Shown piece after piece: positions 8,224-17,295 of a stretch of DNA of 64,000 bases. The notes under the pieces were generated by a model, which saw only the letters and a program-made list of their open reading frames with translations, was not told the DNA's origin and did no database searches. Source of the stretch: Kitasatospora indigofera. GTDB lineage: Bacteria > Actinomycetota > Actinomycetes > Streptomycetales > Streptomycetaceae. A program made the translations under genes and the position numbers. The stretch's first letter is position 1. Each line of letters starts with the position of its first letter. Location of the stretch: NCBI RefSeq assembly GCF_014655955.1, contig NZ_BNBO01000050.1, positions 1-64,000 on the forward strand, read 5' to 3'.

Positions 8224-9309
8224 GTGCCGGACGGCCTGCTCGTGCACCTCGTGGATCAGTTCGTCACCCGCCGGGAGCAGGTGGCGACCGCAGGGCTTTC
8301 CTACCTCGCCCGGGAGTACCCGCCGGTGCGGGAGGTGCTCGGCGCACTGTCGGCCGTCGACCCGGCCGACCGGGACCGCCTGCTGTACCGGCCCGAGGCG
8401 GTGGCCGCGGACGCACAGGGGCGGCCCGACATCGTCGGCGAGCGCGGCGGCGAGCGCTGGGTGGTGGTCGAGGGGAAGTTCTGGGCGAAGCTGACCGACG
8501 CCCAGCCCTGCGGCTACCTGCGCGGGGTGTCCGAGGGCGGCGTGGTGCTGTTCCTCTGCCCGAGCTCCCGGATCGAGCCGCTCTGCGCCGAGCTGGCCGA
8601 GCGGGTGCGCCAGGAGGGCCTGGGCTACGACGAGTTCACCCCGGACGGCACCGGGCTGCAGGTGATGACCACCAGCGGCAGACGCCACCTGGTGGTGGCC
8701 TCCTGGCCGGTGCTGCTGCGCCGGATCCGCGCGGCCGCGGCCGGTGACTTCCCCCAGCTGGACTTCGAGGTGGATCAGTTGGAGGGGCTGGTGGGGCGCT
8801 TGGAGAAGGAACTGGTGGAGTGGTCGCGGGCCGAGCTTGAGCAGGGCGTCACCCGCGGCACCTTCCGCAAGGCCGTCACCACCGCCGAGCTGCTCTTCGA
8901 CGGCATGGACCGGGACGCCCGCACCACCCGGACGGGCAACCCCAAGTGGGTGGACCGCAACGGGGTGCACTTCCGCGCCAGGTACGCGGTCGGCGGGCTG
9001 CACCTCTACGTCGGCTACGAGCCCGAGAAGTGGTCCCCGGACTTCCCGACCCCGCTCACCTTCGGCATCTGGAGCCCGGACGTCCCGCAGGAGCTGAAGC
9101 AGCCCCTGCACCGCGCGTACAGCGGCCTGGCCGCCCGGATCTGGGCCGCCTCCGACTTCCCCGGCCCCGGGTTCACCCCGGCGCACGAGGGCGCCACCTG
9201 GTGGTGGGGGCCGATACCGGTCGCCGCGGACCGCCCGGCGGACGAGACCAGGGCCCGCCTGACGCAGGGCCTGGACGAGCTGCTCGGGACGCTCGACGCC
9301 CTGCGCTGA
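8224..9309 (+). CDS. Orphan PD-(D/E)XK nuclease-like protein
   Basis: A 361-residue cytoplasmic protein without a recognised full-length family. Residues 66-100 read GRPDIVGERG...WVVVEGKFWAK, followed by TDAQPCGYL. This fits a PD-(D/E)XK core with Asp69, Glu83-x-Lys85 and the downstream Gln94/Tyr98 helix typical of restriction-like and related nucleases. The C-terminal half is rich in Trp and Glu (GIWSPDVPQELKQPL, ATWWWGPIPV) and may bind a substrate or partner. The start is a GTG preceded by a run of G (8215-8220). No methylase, helicase or toxin gene is adjacent, so it stands alone. The nuclease assignment is inference from the motif. Confidence 0.75.
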   Translation: MPDGLLVHLVDQFVTRREQVATAGLSYLAREYPPVREVLGALSAVDPADRDRLLYRPEAVAADAQGRPDIVGERGGERWVVVEGKFWAKLTDAQPCGYLRGVSEGGVVLFLCPSSRIEPLCAELAERVRQEGLGYDEFTPDGTGLQVMTTSGRRHLVVASWPVLLRRIRAAAAGDFPQLDFEVDQLEGLVGRLEKELVEWSRAELEQGVTRGTFRKAVTTAELLFDGMDRDARTTRTGNPKWVDRNGVHFRARYAVGGLHLYVGYEPEKWSPDFPTPLTFGIWSPDVPQELKQPLHRAYSGLAARIWAASDFPGPGFTPAHEGATWWWGPIPVAADRPADETRARLTQGLDELLGTLDALR

Positions 9310-9421
9310 GATGCGGCGGGGCGTGGGACGGCGGTGCCGCGCGGCGGTCGCGCACGGGGTGGCGGCGGGCGGTGCACGGGGCGGCGGTGCGCGGCCGTGG
9401 TGCGGGCTCGCGGGGCTGGGC

Positions 9422-10441
9422 TCAGCGGGCCAGGATCCGCCGGAGCCAGCGGGTGCGGGCCTCGCGCGCGTCCCGGCTGAGGGCCGCCCGTGGCGCGAGG
9501 GTGTCGAAGCCGTGGAACGCGCCGGGCCAGACGTGCAGTTCGGCCTCGCCGCCGGCCCGCCAGATCGCGTCGGCGTAGGCCACGCCCTCGTCCCGGAAGG
9601 TCTCGGCCGACCCGACCTCGACGTAGGCCGGGGGCAGGCCGGACAGGTCGGTGGCCCGCGCGGCGGCCGCGTACGGCGACAGGCCGGCGGCGCCGTACCG
9701 TTCGCCCAGCAGGGCCTGCCACGCGGTCGCGTTGGAGGTCCGGTCCCAGGTGTCGAGGCCCGCCAGCTGCCGGCCGGAGAAGGTGTTGTCGCGGTCGTCG
9801 AGCATCGGGCTGAGCAGCAGCTGGCCGATCGGGGCCGGGCCGCCGCGGTCGCGGGTCAGCAGGGCGAGTGCCGCCGCGAGCCCGCCGCCCGCGCTCTTCC
9901 CGCCGAGGACGACGCGGCCCGGGTCGAGGCCGAGCGCGGCCGCCCGCCCGGTCACCCCGACGAGGCCGGCGTAGCAGTCCTCCACGGGCTGCAGGTACCG
10001 CGCCCCCGGTGCCAGCCGGTACTCGACGGAGACGACCGCCAGGTGCAGCGGGAGGGCCCATTCGCGCAGCAGCCGGGGCAGCACGGACCACGCGTTGCCC
10101 ATGATCATTCCGCCGCCGTGCAGGTAGTACAGGACGGGCAGCGGCCCGGCGGCCCCGGCCGGCCGGGCGACGACCAGGGCGACCTCCGTCCCGTCGGGGC
10201 CGGCCGGTGCCCGCAGCTCCGTCACCTCGAACCTGCCGTCGGCCCGCAGCTCCCCGAGCGTCGGCCGGGGCCGGGCCGTGGCGTCCCGCCGCTGGGCGGC
10301 CGCCAGGCCGGCCGGGGTGACCGGCCCCCTGGCCGCCGGCCCCGCGGCGGCCAGCGCGGCGGCCAGCTCCGGGTCGAAGGGCGGTACTTGCCGGGCCACC
10401 GGGCCGCGGTCGCGCCGCGGCTGGCTTCCCTCGTCGTCCAC
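9422..10441 (-). CDS. Alpha/beta hydrolase, hormone-sensitive-lipase family
   Basis: A 339-residue carboxylesterase of the HSL (bacterial family IV) type. PPFDPELAAAL opens the fold, YYLHGGGM (about residues 105-112) forms the oxyanion hole, GKSAGGG holds the nucleophile Ser (Lys replaces the usual Asp of GDSAGG), and RDEGVAYAD and GAFHGFD supply the Asp and His. No signal peptide is seen. A GTG at 10441 with GAGGGG about 7 nt upstream is taken as the start; an ATG at 10477 is an alternative. Expected substrates are short-chain esters. It is followed on the same strand by nothing closely coupled. Confidence 0.88.
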   Translation of the reverse strand: MDDEGSQPRRDRGPVARQVPPFDPELAAALAAAGPAARGPVTPAGLAAAQRRDATARPRPTLGELRADGRFEVTELRAPAGPDGTEVALVVARPAGAAGPLPVLYYLHGGGMIMGNAWSVLPRLLREWALPLHLAVVSVEYRLAPGARYLQPVEDCYAGLVGVTGRAAALGLDPGRVVLGGKSAGGGLAAALALLTRDRGGPAPIGQLLLSPMLDDRDNTFSGRQLAGLDTWDRTSNATAWQALLGERYGAAGLSPYAAAARATDLSGLPPAYVEVGSAETFRDEGVAYADAIWRAGGEAELHVWPGAFHGFDTLAPRAALSRDAREARTRWLRRILAR

Positions 10442-10526
10442 GACCCGACCCCCTCGGCCTGGGGAGGCCGGCGGCATCCCGTTCGGTACAGCGTGCGGGC
10501 CCGGGGCGATCCGGGGAGGGCCGGGC

Positions 10527-11357
10527 CTACCGCGCCCCCGCGGTGCGGGGCACCGCGGCCGCTCCTTGCTCGCCGACGGCGGCGACCAGGGACCGGACGT
10601 GCCTCGTGGCCAGCGCGCGGGAGGTGAACGGCAGGGTGACACTGCGCGGTTCCGGCCCGCCCACCTCGACGGTCAGGCGGTATCCCGGCCTCCTGCCGAT
10701 CCGGCGCACGAGGGCCGACACCGCGGTTCCGACGCCGATGAGTACGGCGAGCACGAGCCCGGCGAGGACGCCTCCGGGCAGACTCGCGGCGGACCAGTCC
10801 AACTGCCCGCTGTCGGGCCCGCGCAGCCGGACCGTCACCGGGACGCCGTCCGGTCCGACGACCGCGTCGCCGAGCGACGCACCGTACTTCTGGTCCGGGT
10901 TCCCCTCCCGGAAGGCCAGGCCGGCGGTGTCCTCGGTGCCGAGGGCGGCGGCCCGCATGCCGAGGATCCGTCGGCCGGTGTCCTCCACACGCTTCCGGTC
11001 GCTGCTCGCCGTCGACCGCACCACCAGCTCCCGGCCGTCGCGCAGCCGCAGCTCGACCAGCCAGTAGTCCGTCCCCTTGCTCCCCCGCCCCTCGCGGACC
11101 GCGACCTCCTCGACGTCCTGCCAGGGGGTGCGGCGGGGGCGGAGCTGCACCCCTTCGGCGATGCCGTTCCGGTCGACGACCAGCCCCAGCCGGGCCGTCA
11201 CGACGCACCAGGACGCGGAGAGGATCACGATGACGGCCGAGAACACCTGCCCGCCGACCGACGGGCGGAACAGGCCAGGGGCCGACAGCAGCAGGAAGAG
11301 CACGCCCAGGGCGACCAGGAGCAGCCGCGCCGGCTCGTAGGATTTCACCGGCTCCAT
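10527..11357 (-). CDS. Membrane protein with PH-like domain
   Basis: A 276-residue protein with two transmembrane helices near the N-terminus (about residues 10-30 and 36-54), then a bacterial PH-like region starting RLGLVVDRNGIAEG, with TPWQDVEEVAVREG and LRDGRELVVR. A third hydrophobic segment lies near residue 210 (GGVLAGLVLAVLIGVGTAVS). The layout resembles actinobacterial PH-domain (DUF2581-like) membrane proteins of unknown role. GGGGGGA 5 nt before the ATG at 11357 fixes the start. Confidence 0.72.
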   Translation of the reverse strand: MEPVKSYEPARLLLVALGVLFLLLSAPGLFRPSVGGQVFSAVIVILSASWCVVTARLGLVVDRNGIAEGVQLRPRRTPWQDVEEVAVREGRGSKGTDYWLVELRLRDGRELVVRSTASSDRKRVEDTGRRILGMRAAALGTEDTAGLAFREGNPDQKYGASLGDAVVGPDGVPVTVRLRGPDSGQLDWSAASLPGGVLAGLVLAVLIGVGTAVSALVRRIGRRPGYRLTVEVGGPEPRSVTLPFTSRALATRHVRSLVAAVGEQGAAAVPRTAGAR

Positions 11358-11587
11358 GGAATCCCCCCATGATCCTTGACCGGCCGGCCCGTACGGCCGG
11401 TGGGTCCGGCGTACCGCCCGTCGGCCGGCGCACCGAACGTTCACCAATGACGCTGCGTCACATGGTAGCCCGGGGTGCGGTCGTCGCGCAGGGGCGGACC
11501 GCAACTTCCCGCCCGGCGGACGGGTGTGGCGGGCCGGGGGCGGCAACGTGCCGACGCAACGGCGTTGCCCCCGGCCGCGCCGGGATG

Positions 11588-11803
11588 TCAGGACCGGCGG
11601 ATCTCGTTGCCGTCGTCGCCGATGCTGGTGGTGCCGTAGCAGCCGGTGCGCAGGTCCTGCCAGGTGCATCCGTCGCATCCGGCATCGGCGCGGACCCGGT
11701 GCTGGATCTTGCCGTGCGCCGAGCGGTCGTCGGCGGAGAGGCCGTTGACGTACAGCCGGTCGCCGTCCGGGTGGAAGGTCGAACTGCCCAGCTCTTGTTC
11801 GAG
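11588..11803 (-). pseudogene. 3' remnant of an unidentified coding sequence
   Basis: About 71 codons with strong third-position GC bias run from CTC at about 11803 to a TGA at 11588. The peptide contains STFHPDGDRLYVNGLSADDR, GCDGCTWQDL and GCYGTTSIGDDGNEIRRS, and looks like the end of a folded, Cys-rich domain. No ATG, GTG or TTG with a ribosome-binding site lies in frame near the left limit, and coding character stops abruptly there, so the 5' part seems lost. The family is not recognised. A short gene using an unusual start is the alternative. Confidence 0.4.
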
Positions 11804-12135
11804 TGAGCTGAGACACGGGCCGGTGGCCCGGTCGTGCCGTGATGGTCGGGCGACGGTCCTCAGGAGGCTCCCGGTCGCCGGTCGTGCTGCTTTCCCTGTC
11901 CGCCGGGGGCTGTCCCGGGGGTTCGTTCGTCTGCGGGGGTTCCGCAACGAGCGATGTCTCGCTACGCAAAAACACAAGTCTCTGATGAAGTTTGATGGCA
12001 CAGCTTTGCAAGTCTTTGGCAGAAGGCTTGTGGAGGGCCGTGTGCGCGCCCTACTGTCGCCTCACCCTCAAGGCGTTCGCGGGTGCCGCGCAGCGTCTCC
12101 AGGCACCCGCCCTCCCGAGAGAAACGAGCAGTGCG
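11804..12135. other. Intergenic region, lower GC, holds the GH87 promoter
   Basis: About 330 bases without a convincing gene. The segment 11940-12035 is notably AT-richer than the surroundings and leads into a promoter for the alpha-1,3-glucanase. The left part carries the presumed breakpoint of the gene remnant at 11588-11803. Confidence 0.5.
12009..12057 (+). promoter_or_regulatory. Promoter of the GH87 gene with overlapping inverted repeat
   Basis: TTGTGG (12028-12033) and TACTGT (12052-12057) are spaced by 18 bp. The imperfect inverted repeat CAAGTCTT-N6-AAGGCTTG (12009-12030, 7 of 8 pairs) overlaps the -35 box. It resembles the TGCAAG-type operators bound by LacI-family sugar regulators of Streptomyces amylase genes, suggesting substrate-controlled expression. 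Transcription would begin near 12064, leaving a leader of about 70 nt. Confidence 0.45.
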
Positions 12136-14229
12136 ATGTCACGGAACGTCACAGGAACCGGCGCGAGACGGACCGCGCGGCGGACGGGCGGCAACGGCGG
12201 TGCCGCGGGGGCCGCGGTCGCGGCGGTGACCGCGGCGACCGTCGGCCTCGGCGTCCTGATGACCGGCCCGGCCTTCGCCGCCGGGGCCGGCCCGGCCGCG
12301 GCGGGCGGGGCCCAGGCGCCGGTGGTGACCCGCGCCGGGCTGGACCCCTCGCTCGTCGCGGGCCGCGGGGCGAGCGTCGGCTTCGCCGAGCAGGAAGCGG
12401 AGAACGCGGCCACCAACGGTTCGGTGATCGGCCCGGACCGCACCGCGTACACCCTGCCGGCGGAGGCCTCCGGCCGTAAGGCGGTCAAGCTGACGCCCGG
12501 CCAGTACGTCGAGTTCACCCTGCCGAGCGCGGCCAACGCGCTCACCGTCCGCTACAGCATCCCGGACGCGCCGGGCGGCGGCGGCATCACCGCGCCGCTG
12601 GACGTCACCGTGAACGGGAAGAACCGCACCACGGCGACCCTCACCTCGCAGTACTCCTGGCTCTACAACCAGTACCCGTTCAGCAACGACCCGGGCGCCG
12701 GCCTGCTGCACCCGGACTGGTGGATCACCGAGTGCGGCTGCGTGCCCGCCGCCACCACGCCGGCCCCCGAGATCACCAAGCCCTTCCGGCCGAACCACTT
12801 CTACGACGAGCAGCGCCTGCTGCTCGGCCAGAAGTACCGTGCGGGCGACAAGGTCCGGCTGACCGTCCCGGCCGGCAGCAACGCCGCCTGGACCGTCATC
12901 GACCTGGTCGACACGGAGCTGGTCGGACTGCCGCACGTCGACCTCGCCGCGGCCAACGTGCTCGCCTTCGGCGCCGACCCGACCGGCCGGCGGGACTCCG
13001 CCGACGCGATCGACCGGGCCATCGCGTTCGCGCAGCGCACGCACCTCAAGGTCTACATCCCGCCGGGCACCTACCAGGTGAACCGTCACATCGTCGTGGA
13101 CAACGTGACGATCGAGGGCGCCGGCAGCTGGTACACGATCATCAAGGGCCACCAGGTCGACCTGGCCACCCCGGCCCCGGACGGCTCGGTGCACACCGGG
13201 GTCGGCTTCTACGGCAAGGACGCGGCGGCGGGCGGCAGCAGCAACGTCCACCTGTCCGGCTTCGCGATCGAGGGTGACGTCCGCGAGCGGATCGACACCG
13301 ACCAGGTGAACGGCATCGGCGGCGCGCTGAGCGACTCCACCATCGACGGCCTGTACATCCACCACACCAAGGTGGGCCTCTGGTTCGACGGGCCGATGAA
13401 GAACCTGCGGATCACCCGCAACGTGATCGCCGACCAGATCGCCGACGGCCTCAACTTCCACACCGGCGTCACCGGTTCGCTGGTGCAGAACAACTTCGTC
13501 CGCAACTCCGGCGACGACGGCCTCGCCATGTGGTCCGAGAAGATCGCGGACGCGAACAACACCTTCGACCACAACACCGTCCAGACCCCGGTGCTGGCCA
13601 ACGGCATCGCGATCTACGGCGGTACCGACAACACCGTCTCCGGCAACCTGATCGCCGACCCGGTCCGTGAGGGCAGCGCGATCCACGTCGGCTCCCGCTT
13701 CGGCGCCGAGGCCTTCACCGGGCGGCTGTCGATCACCGACAACACCACCGTCCGGGCCGGGACGTACGAGCTGAACTGGAACATCGGCCTCGGCGCGATC
13801 TGGTTCTCCGCGCTGGACAAGAGCATCGACGCCGACATCCGGGTCACGGGTGACAACTTCCTCGACAACACCTACAACGCGATCATGCTGGTCGCGGACT
13901 GGCCGGTGAAGGACCAGTACTCCATCACCAACGTCCACTTCAAGGACATCAAGGTCGACGGCACCGGCACCTCCGTGGTCAGTGCCCGCGCGGCCGGCTC
14001 CGCGACCTTCGAGAACGTGGACGCCCGCAACGTCGGCGCGGTCGGCGTGAACAACTGCGGGACCTTCCACTTCACCCCCGCCGGTTCGGAGTTCGCGCTG
14101 AACGACCTCGGCGGGAACGACGGCGGCGGCACCACCGGCCCCTGGCTGGCCGGCTGGGAGCTGCCGAACACCATCACCTGCGACGACCGCCCGCCGGTGG
14201 TCGCGCCGCCGGCGCCGTCCGCCTGGTGA
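12136..14229 (+). CDS. Secreted GH87 alpha-1,3-glucanase (mycodextranase-type)
   Basis: A 697-residue exported glycoside hydrolase likely cutting alpha-1,3-glucan (mutan or fungal wall glucan) or nigeran. A twin-Arg-rich n-region and hydrophobic stretch end near AFAAGAG (about residue 50). Residues 80-250 form a beta-sandwich-like module, and residues 270-660 a right-handed beta-helix opening with VLAFGADPTGRRDSADAIDR. GH87 signatures are NGIGGALSDSTIDGLYIHHT, DQIADGLNFHTG and NSGDDGLAMWS. The last two supply the expected three acidic residues: Asp437, Asp460 and Asp461. The ATG at 12136 follows a GAGAAACGAG stretch. No carbohydrate transporter is adjacent. Confidence 0.87.
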   Translation: MSRNVTGTGARRTARRTGGNGGAAGAAVAAVTAATVGLGVLMTGPAFAAGAGPAAAGGAQAPVVTRAGLDPSLVAGRGASVGFAEQEAENAATNGSVIGPDRTAYTLPAEASGRKAVKLTPGQYVEFTLPSAANALTVRYSIPDAPGGGGITAPLDVTVNGKNRTTATLTSQYSWLYNQYPFSNDPGAGLLHPDWWITECGCVPAATTPAPEITKPFRPNHFYDEQRLLLGQKYRAGDKVRLTVPAGSNAAWTVIDLVDTELVGLPHVDLAAANVLAFGADPTGRRDSADAIDRAIAFAQRTHLKVYIPPGTYQVNRHIVVDNVTIEGAGSWYTIIKGHQVDLATPAPDGSVHTGVGFYGKDAAAGGSSNVHLSGFAIEGDVRERIDTDQVNGIGGALSDSTIDGLYIHHTKVGLWFDGPMKNLRITRNVIADQIADGLNFHTGVTGSLVQNNFVRNSGDDGLAMWSEKIADANNTFDHNTVQTPVLANGIAIYGGTDNTVSGNLIADPVREGSAIHVGSRFGAEAFTGRLSITDNTTVRAGTYELNWNIGLGAIWFSALDKSIDADIRVTGDNFLDNTYNAIMLVADWPVKDQYSITNVHFKDIKVDGTGTSVVSARAAGSATFENVDARNVGAVGVNNCGTFHFTPAGSEFALNDLGGNDGGGTTGPWLAGWELPNTITCDDRPPVVAPPAPSAW

Positions 14230-14505
14230 ACCGAGGGCGCTGACGCCCGCCCGGTGAACGGGGGACGCCGGCCCCGGCCGGAACCGCAGCACGTGCCGTA
14301 CCGCCCCGCCACCGCGCGGCGCGGTACGGCACGGCCACGTGCGCCCGACGCAGGCCGGCGCCGCGGCCGGCGGATCGCGCCGGGTATCCTCCGACCGTCA
14401 CGGCCGGACGGGCCGTCCCGCCCGGCCGCGCGCCGGCGGCCGGGAACGAGGAGAGGTCCGCCCGATGGACGAAGGCCGGCGCACCGGTCCGTGGAGCGGA
14501 CCGCG

Positions 14506-15009
14506 GTGGTGAGCATGGACCAGCACCTCCCGGCCCTGGCCGGGCTGCCCGCCGACGAGCACGAGCGGTACGCGCACTACCTGCGTCTGCTGGCGGACGT
14601 CCCCGAGGCGGCGGAGTTCGCGCTGGTGGCGGCCGTTCTGCGGGACGCCGACCCGGCCATCGGCCGGGCCGCCGTCGAGTTCCACGTCGACCTGCGGGCC
14701 GCGGAGCTCCTGCGCACTCCGGCACTGGCCGGCTGGGCGGCGGCGATGTCGGAGCTGCTCGGGCCGGACTCGTTCGGGCACCGGCGGATCCGGGAGTGGC
14801 TGCTGCGCGCGGCCGTCGTACGCGGCGAGGAGTGGAGCGCCGACGACCTCACCGCCGCCTCGGTCTGGCTCCAACTCGCCCTGGTGGAGAGCGGTGAGTG
14901 CCCCGAGGTCCTGCCCCTGCTGGCCGAGAACGGCACGAGCCGCCGGATCCGCAACATTGCCGCCGCCCGGCTGCGGCGCCGCCCGCCTCGGGCCCTGACC
15001 GGGCCCTGA
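14506..15009 (+). CDS. Small helical hypothetical protein
   Basis: A soluble protein of about 167 residues that I do not recognise. It is almost entirely helical, Ala- and Leu-rich, with segments such as HERYAHYLRLLADVPEAAEF and GHRRIREWLLRAAVVRG that resemble HEAT- or TPR-like repeats but without a countable repeat. GGAG lies 9 nt before a GTG at 14506; GTG 14509 and ATG 14515 are alternative starts. Its stop codon is embedded in an 11-bp tandem repeat. The next gene on the same strand starts 120 bp later and is also of unknown function. Confidence 0.65.
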   Translation: MVSMDQHLPALAGLPADEHERYAHYLRLLADVPEAAEFALVAAVLRDADPAIGRAAVEFHVDLRAAELLRTPALAGWAAAMSELLGPDSFGHRRIREWLLRAAVVRGEEWSADDLTAASVWLQLALVESGECPEVLPLLAENGTSRRIRNIAAARLRRRPPRALTGP

Positions 15010-15022
15010 CCGGGCCCTGACC
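14990..15022. repeat. Three tandem 11-bp units across a stop codon
   Basis: Three exact copies of GGGCCCTGACC. The TGA inside the second unit is the stop codon of the preceding gene, so the repeat begins in coding and ends in noncoding sequence. Slippage by one unit would move or duplicate the stop without disrupting the protein much. Confidence 0.85.
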
Positions 15023-15131
15023 GGGGCCCCGGGCAGGCCCCGCCCCTGCCCGCAGCCAGGATCAGGACCTGGATCAGGACCAGGACCGGGGTCGCCGATC
15101 CGCTGTCGGAGCCGCCCTCTAGGCTGCGCGG

Positions 15132-16250
15132 ATGGTGTTCGATCGAATCAGTTTCCACCGCCCGGGCCGCAAGCCGGTCCAGCCGGCCCGACCGGCCCTG
15201 GCGGCCGGGTTCTCCCGCCTGGAGGCGGCCGTCGCGGCCGAGGACTCCGCGGCCTTCGAGGCCGCCTGCCGGGACCTCCAGCAGGCGATCGGCCGGGCCG
15301 AGCCCGTCGAACTCCGTTCGGCCGGGCCGAGGCTGGCGGGCATGCTGGCCGCCGTGCCGCCGTGGCCGCGCGCGTACCTGGCCGTGATGACCGGTGCCTG
15401 TGTGGAGAACGGCGCCGACCCGGTGGCCTGCTCGGGGCCGATCCTGGCCGGCGTACGGGAGGCGCTGGAGGGGGCGCTCCGGTTCGCCGAGGCCTGGGAA
15501 CGGGCGGCCGGCGAGCGGGAGTTGCCGGAGCCGGAGGACGACGCCGACCCGGACGCGGCGACCGAGCTGCTGCTCGGCGGGGCGGATCCGGACGCGCCGG
15601 AGGCCCGCGACGTCCGCCGGGCCGTCACCGCCTGGTGGACCCTGCACCTGTGGGAGATGGCCGCGGTGGCGGTGCTCTCGCACGCCGCCGTCCGCCGGGC
15701 CGCGGCCGCGGCCGGCACGACCGCCGGCCTGCTCGCGCTCGCGGACCGCTACGCCGGGGCGCACCACGAACTCAAGTGCCTGACGTACGCGGCGGCGACG
15801 CTCGACGAGGAGCCGCTGCTGGTGCTGGACCGGCCGTCCGGCACCGGGTACCTGATGCGGATGAGCGGGGTGGTGGACAACTTCCAGCTGCACACCCTGC
15901 TGGCGCACGTCCTGATCGGTGGGCGGCACCTCGCGGGGGAGGCGCCGGAGCGGGCCGCGGTGGAGGTCTGCCGCGCAGAGGACCTCCCGCCGGAGCGCCG
16001 GCCGCACACCACGGGCTCGTTCAACCTGCTGGCCCCGGACGGCTCGTGGATCTGGAACGAGGGAACGCCGAGCGACATCCCGGTGGTGGACGGCGTCCGC
16101 ACCCTCGTCCTGGACCCGCCGCCGTACCGGCGGAGCTGGCCGGCCGGCCGGTTCATCCCCGGGATCCCGGGCGATCTGGTGATGGTCCGGGTGCTGACGG
16201 CCGGGGAGAGCGCCGCGGCGCTGGCGAAGGTCTCCCCGTCGGAGCGCTGA
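15132..16250 (+). CDS. Conserved hypothetical protein
   Basis: A 372-residue soluble protein I do not recognise. The N-terminal half is helical and acidic (EDDADPDAATELLLGGADPD), and the C-terminal half is mixed alpha/beta with WSLHL-like and Trp-rich patches (WTLHLWEMAAVAVLSHA, GSFNLLAPDGSWIWNEG, PPYRRSWPAGRFIPGIPGD). There is no signal peptide or membrane segment. Codon use is normal for the window. The start is an ATG within 12 nt of a possible -10 element (TAGGCT, 15121-15126), which would give an almost leaderless mRNA. Confidence 0.72.
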   Translation: MVFDRISFHRPGRKPVQPARPALAAGFSRLEAAVAAEDSAAFEAACRDLQQAIGRAEPVELRSAGPRLAGMLAAVPPWPRAYLAVMTGACVENGADPVACSGPILAGVREALEGALRFAEAWERAAGERELPEPEDDADPDAATELLLGGADPDAPEARDVRRAVTAWWTLHLWEMAAVAVLSHAAVRRAAAAAGTTAGLLALADRYAGAHHELKCLTYAAATLDEEPLLVLDRPSGTGYLMRMSGVVDNFQLHTLLAHVLIGGRHLAGEAPERAAVEVCRAEDLPPERRPHTTGSFNLLAPDGSWIWNEGTPSDIPVVDGVRTLVLDPPPYRRSWPAGRFIPGIPGDLVMVRVLTAGESAAALAKVSPSER

Positions 16251-16313
16251 CCGGGCCGGAGTGCCGGCCGGTCCGGAGCGGCGGTGCCCGGGCGGCTCCG
16301 GCGGGTGCTCCCG

Positions 16314-17120
16314 CTACCGGCGCGGGCCGAGGTGGAGGTCGAACGCGGCCGTCCCGGGGTCGACGGCCGTCACCCCGCCGTCCACCGTGAGCACGGCGCC
16401 GTTGACGAGGCTCGCCGCGGGGGAGAGCAGCCAGCCGACGGCCTCGGCGACCTCGCGCGGCTCGCCGGGGCGGCGGACGGGCGTGAGGCCGGTCGCCTCC
16501 CGGTAGGCCTGCTCGACGCCGCCGGGCAGCGCCTCCTCCTCGGCGAACCGGGCCATCCGGCGGTCCGCCATCTCGGTGCGGACCCAGCTCGGGCAGACGA
16601 TGTTCGCGCGCAGCCCGCGGTGGCCGTAGTCGACCGCGAGGGAGCGGCAGAGCTGCAGCAGTGCGGCCTTGGAGGTGGCGTACGCGGCGTTGCCGGCGCC
16701 GTTGCGCAGGGCGGACACCGAGGCGACCGCGACCACCGCGCCCCGGGACTCCAACAGGTGCGGCAGCGCGGCCTTCTGGAGCAGGAAGGGGCCGGTGACG
16801 TTGATCCGCATGACGGCCTCCCAGTCCTCCACCGAGAGGTCGCCGACCGCGCCGCCGCGTCCGATGCCGGCGTTGAGGACCAGACCGTCCAGCCGCCCGA
16901 ACCGGGCCACGGTGGACGCCACCAGGTCGGTCACGTCCGCGGGGTCGGCGGTGTCGGAGGGGTGGGCCACCGCGCCGGTCTCCTCGGCGACCAGGCGCAG
17001 CGGCTCGGGCCGGCGGCCGGAGACCACCACCTGGTGGCCCTCGGCGCGGAGCAGCCGGGCGGTGGCCGCGCCGATGCCCGTCCCGCCGCCGGTGACGATG
17101 ACAACTCGCTGGTCGGACAT
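16314..17120 (-). CDS. Short-chain dehydrogenase/reductase (SDR)
   Basis: A 268-residue classical SDR oxidoreductase using NAD(P)H. The N-terminus VVIVTGGGTGIGAATARLLR has the TGxxxGxG cofactor motif. LVLNAGIG is the NNAG-like stabilising motif, and the active site shows Ser in VASVSALRNG, Tyr and Lys in AAYATSKAAL. The loop RANIVCPSWVRTEM and the C-terminal VLTVDGGVT complete the fold. VSGRR after beta-strand 2 favours NADP. The ATG at 17120 has GGAGCT 9 nt upstream. The substrate is unknown, and no regulator is attached. Confidence 0.92.
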   Translation of the reverse strand: MSDQRVVIVTGGGTGIGAATARLLRAEGHQVVVSGRRPEPLRLVAEETGAVAHPSDTADPADVTDLVASTVARFGRLDGLVLNAGIGRGGAVGDLSVEDWEAVMRINVTGPFLLQKAALPHLLESRGAVVAVASVSALRNGAGNAAYATSKAALLQLCRSLAVDYGHRGLRANIVCPSWVRTEMADRRMARFAEEEALPGGVEQAYREATGLTPVRRPGEPREVAEAVGWLLSPAASLVNGAVLTVDGGVTAVDPGTAAFDLHLGPRR

Positions 17121-17188
17121 GGGGTTCGGAGCTCCGATGCAGGCCTGGACGGACGGTTCGATCATAGGCTCATGACGCCCCGTCAGTC

Positions 17189-17230
17189 GCGTCGGGCGTC
17201 GGGCGTCGGGCGTCGGGCGTCGGGCGTCGC
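17189..17230. repeat. Tandem heptamer repeat (GCGTCGG, 6 copies)
   Basis: Six head-to-tail copies of a 7-base unit lie between the SDR gene start and the stop of the DinB gene, in noncoding sequence. Unit length equals that of the array at 2599-2638, but the sequence is different. Confidence 0.85.
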
Positions 17231-17295
17231 GGGCGGGGCAGACGTACGTGGACAGGGCCGGTACGGGCGGCCGGTGTCCGGCCGCCCGACGGCCC

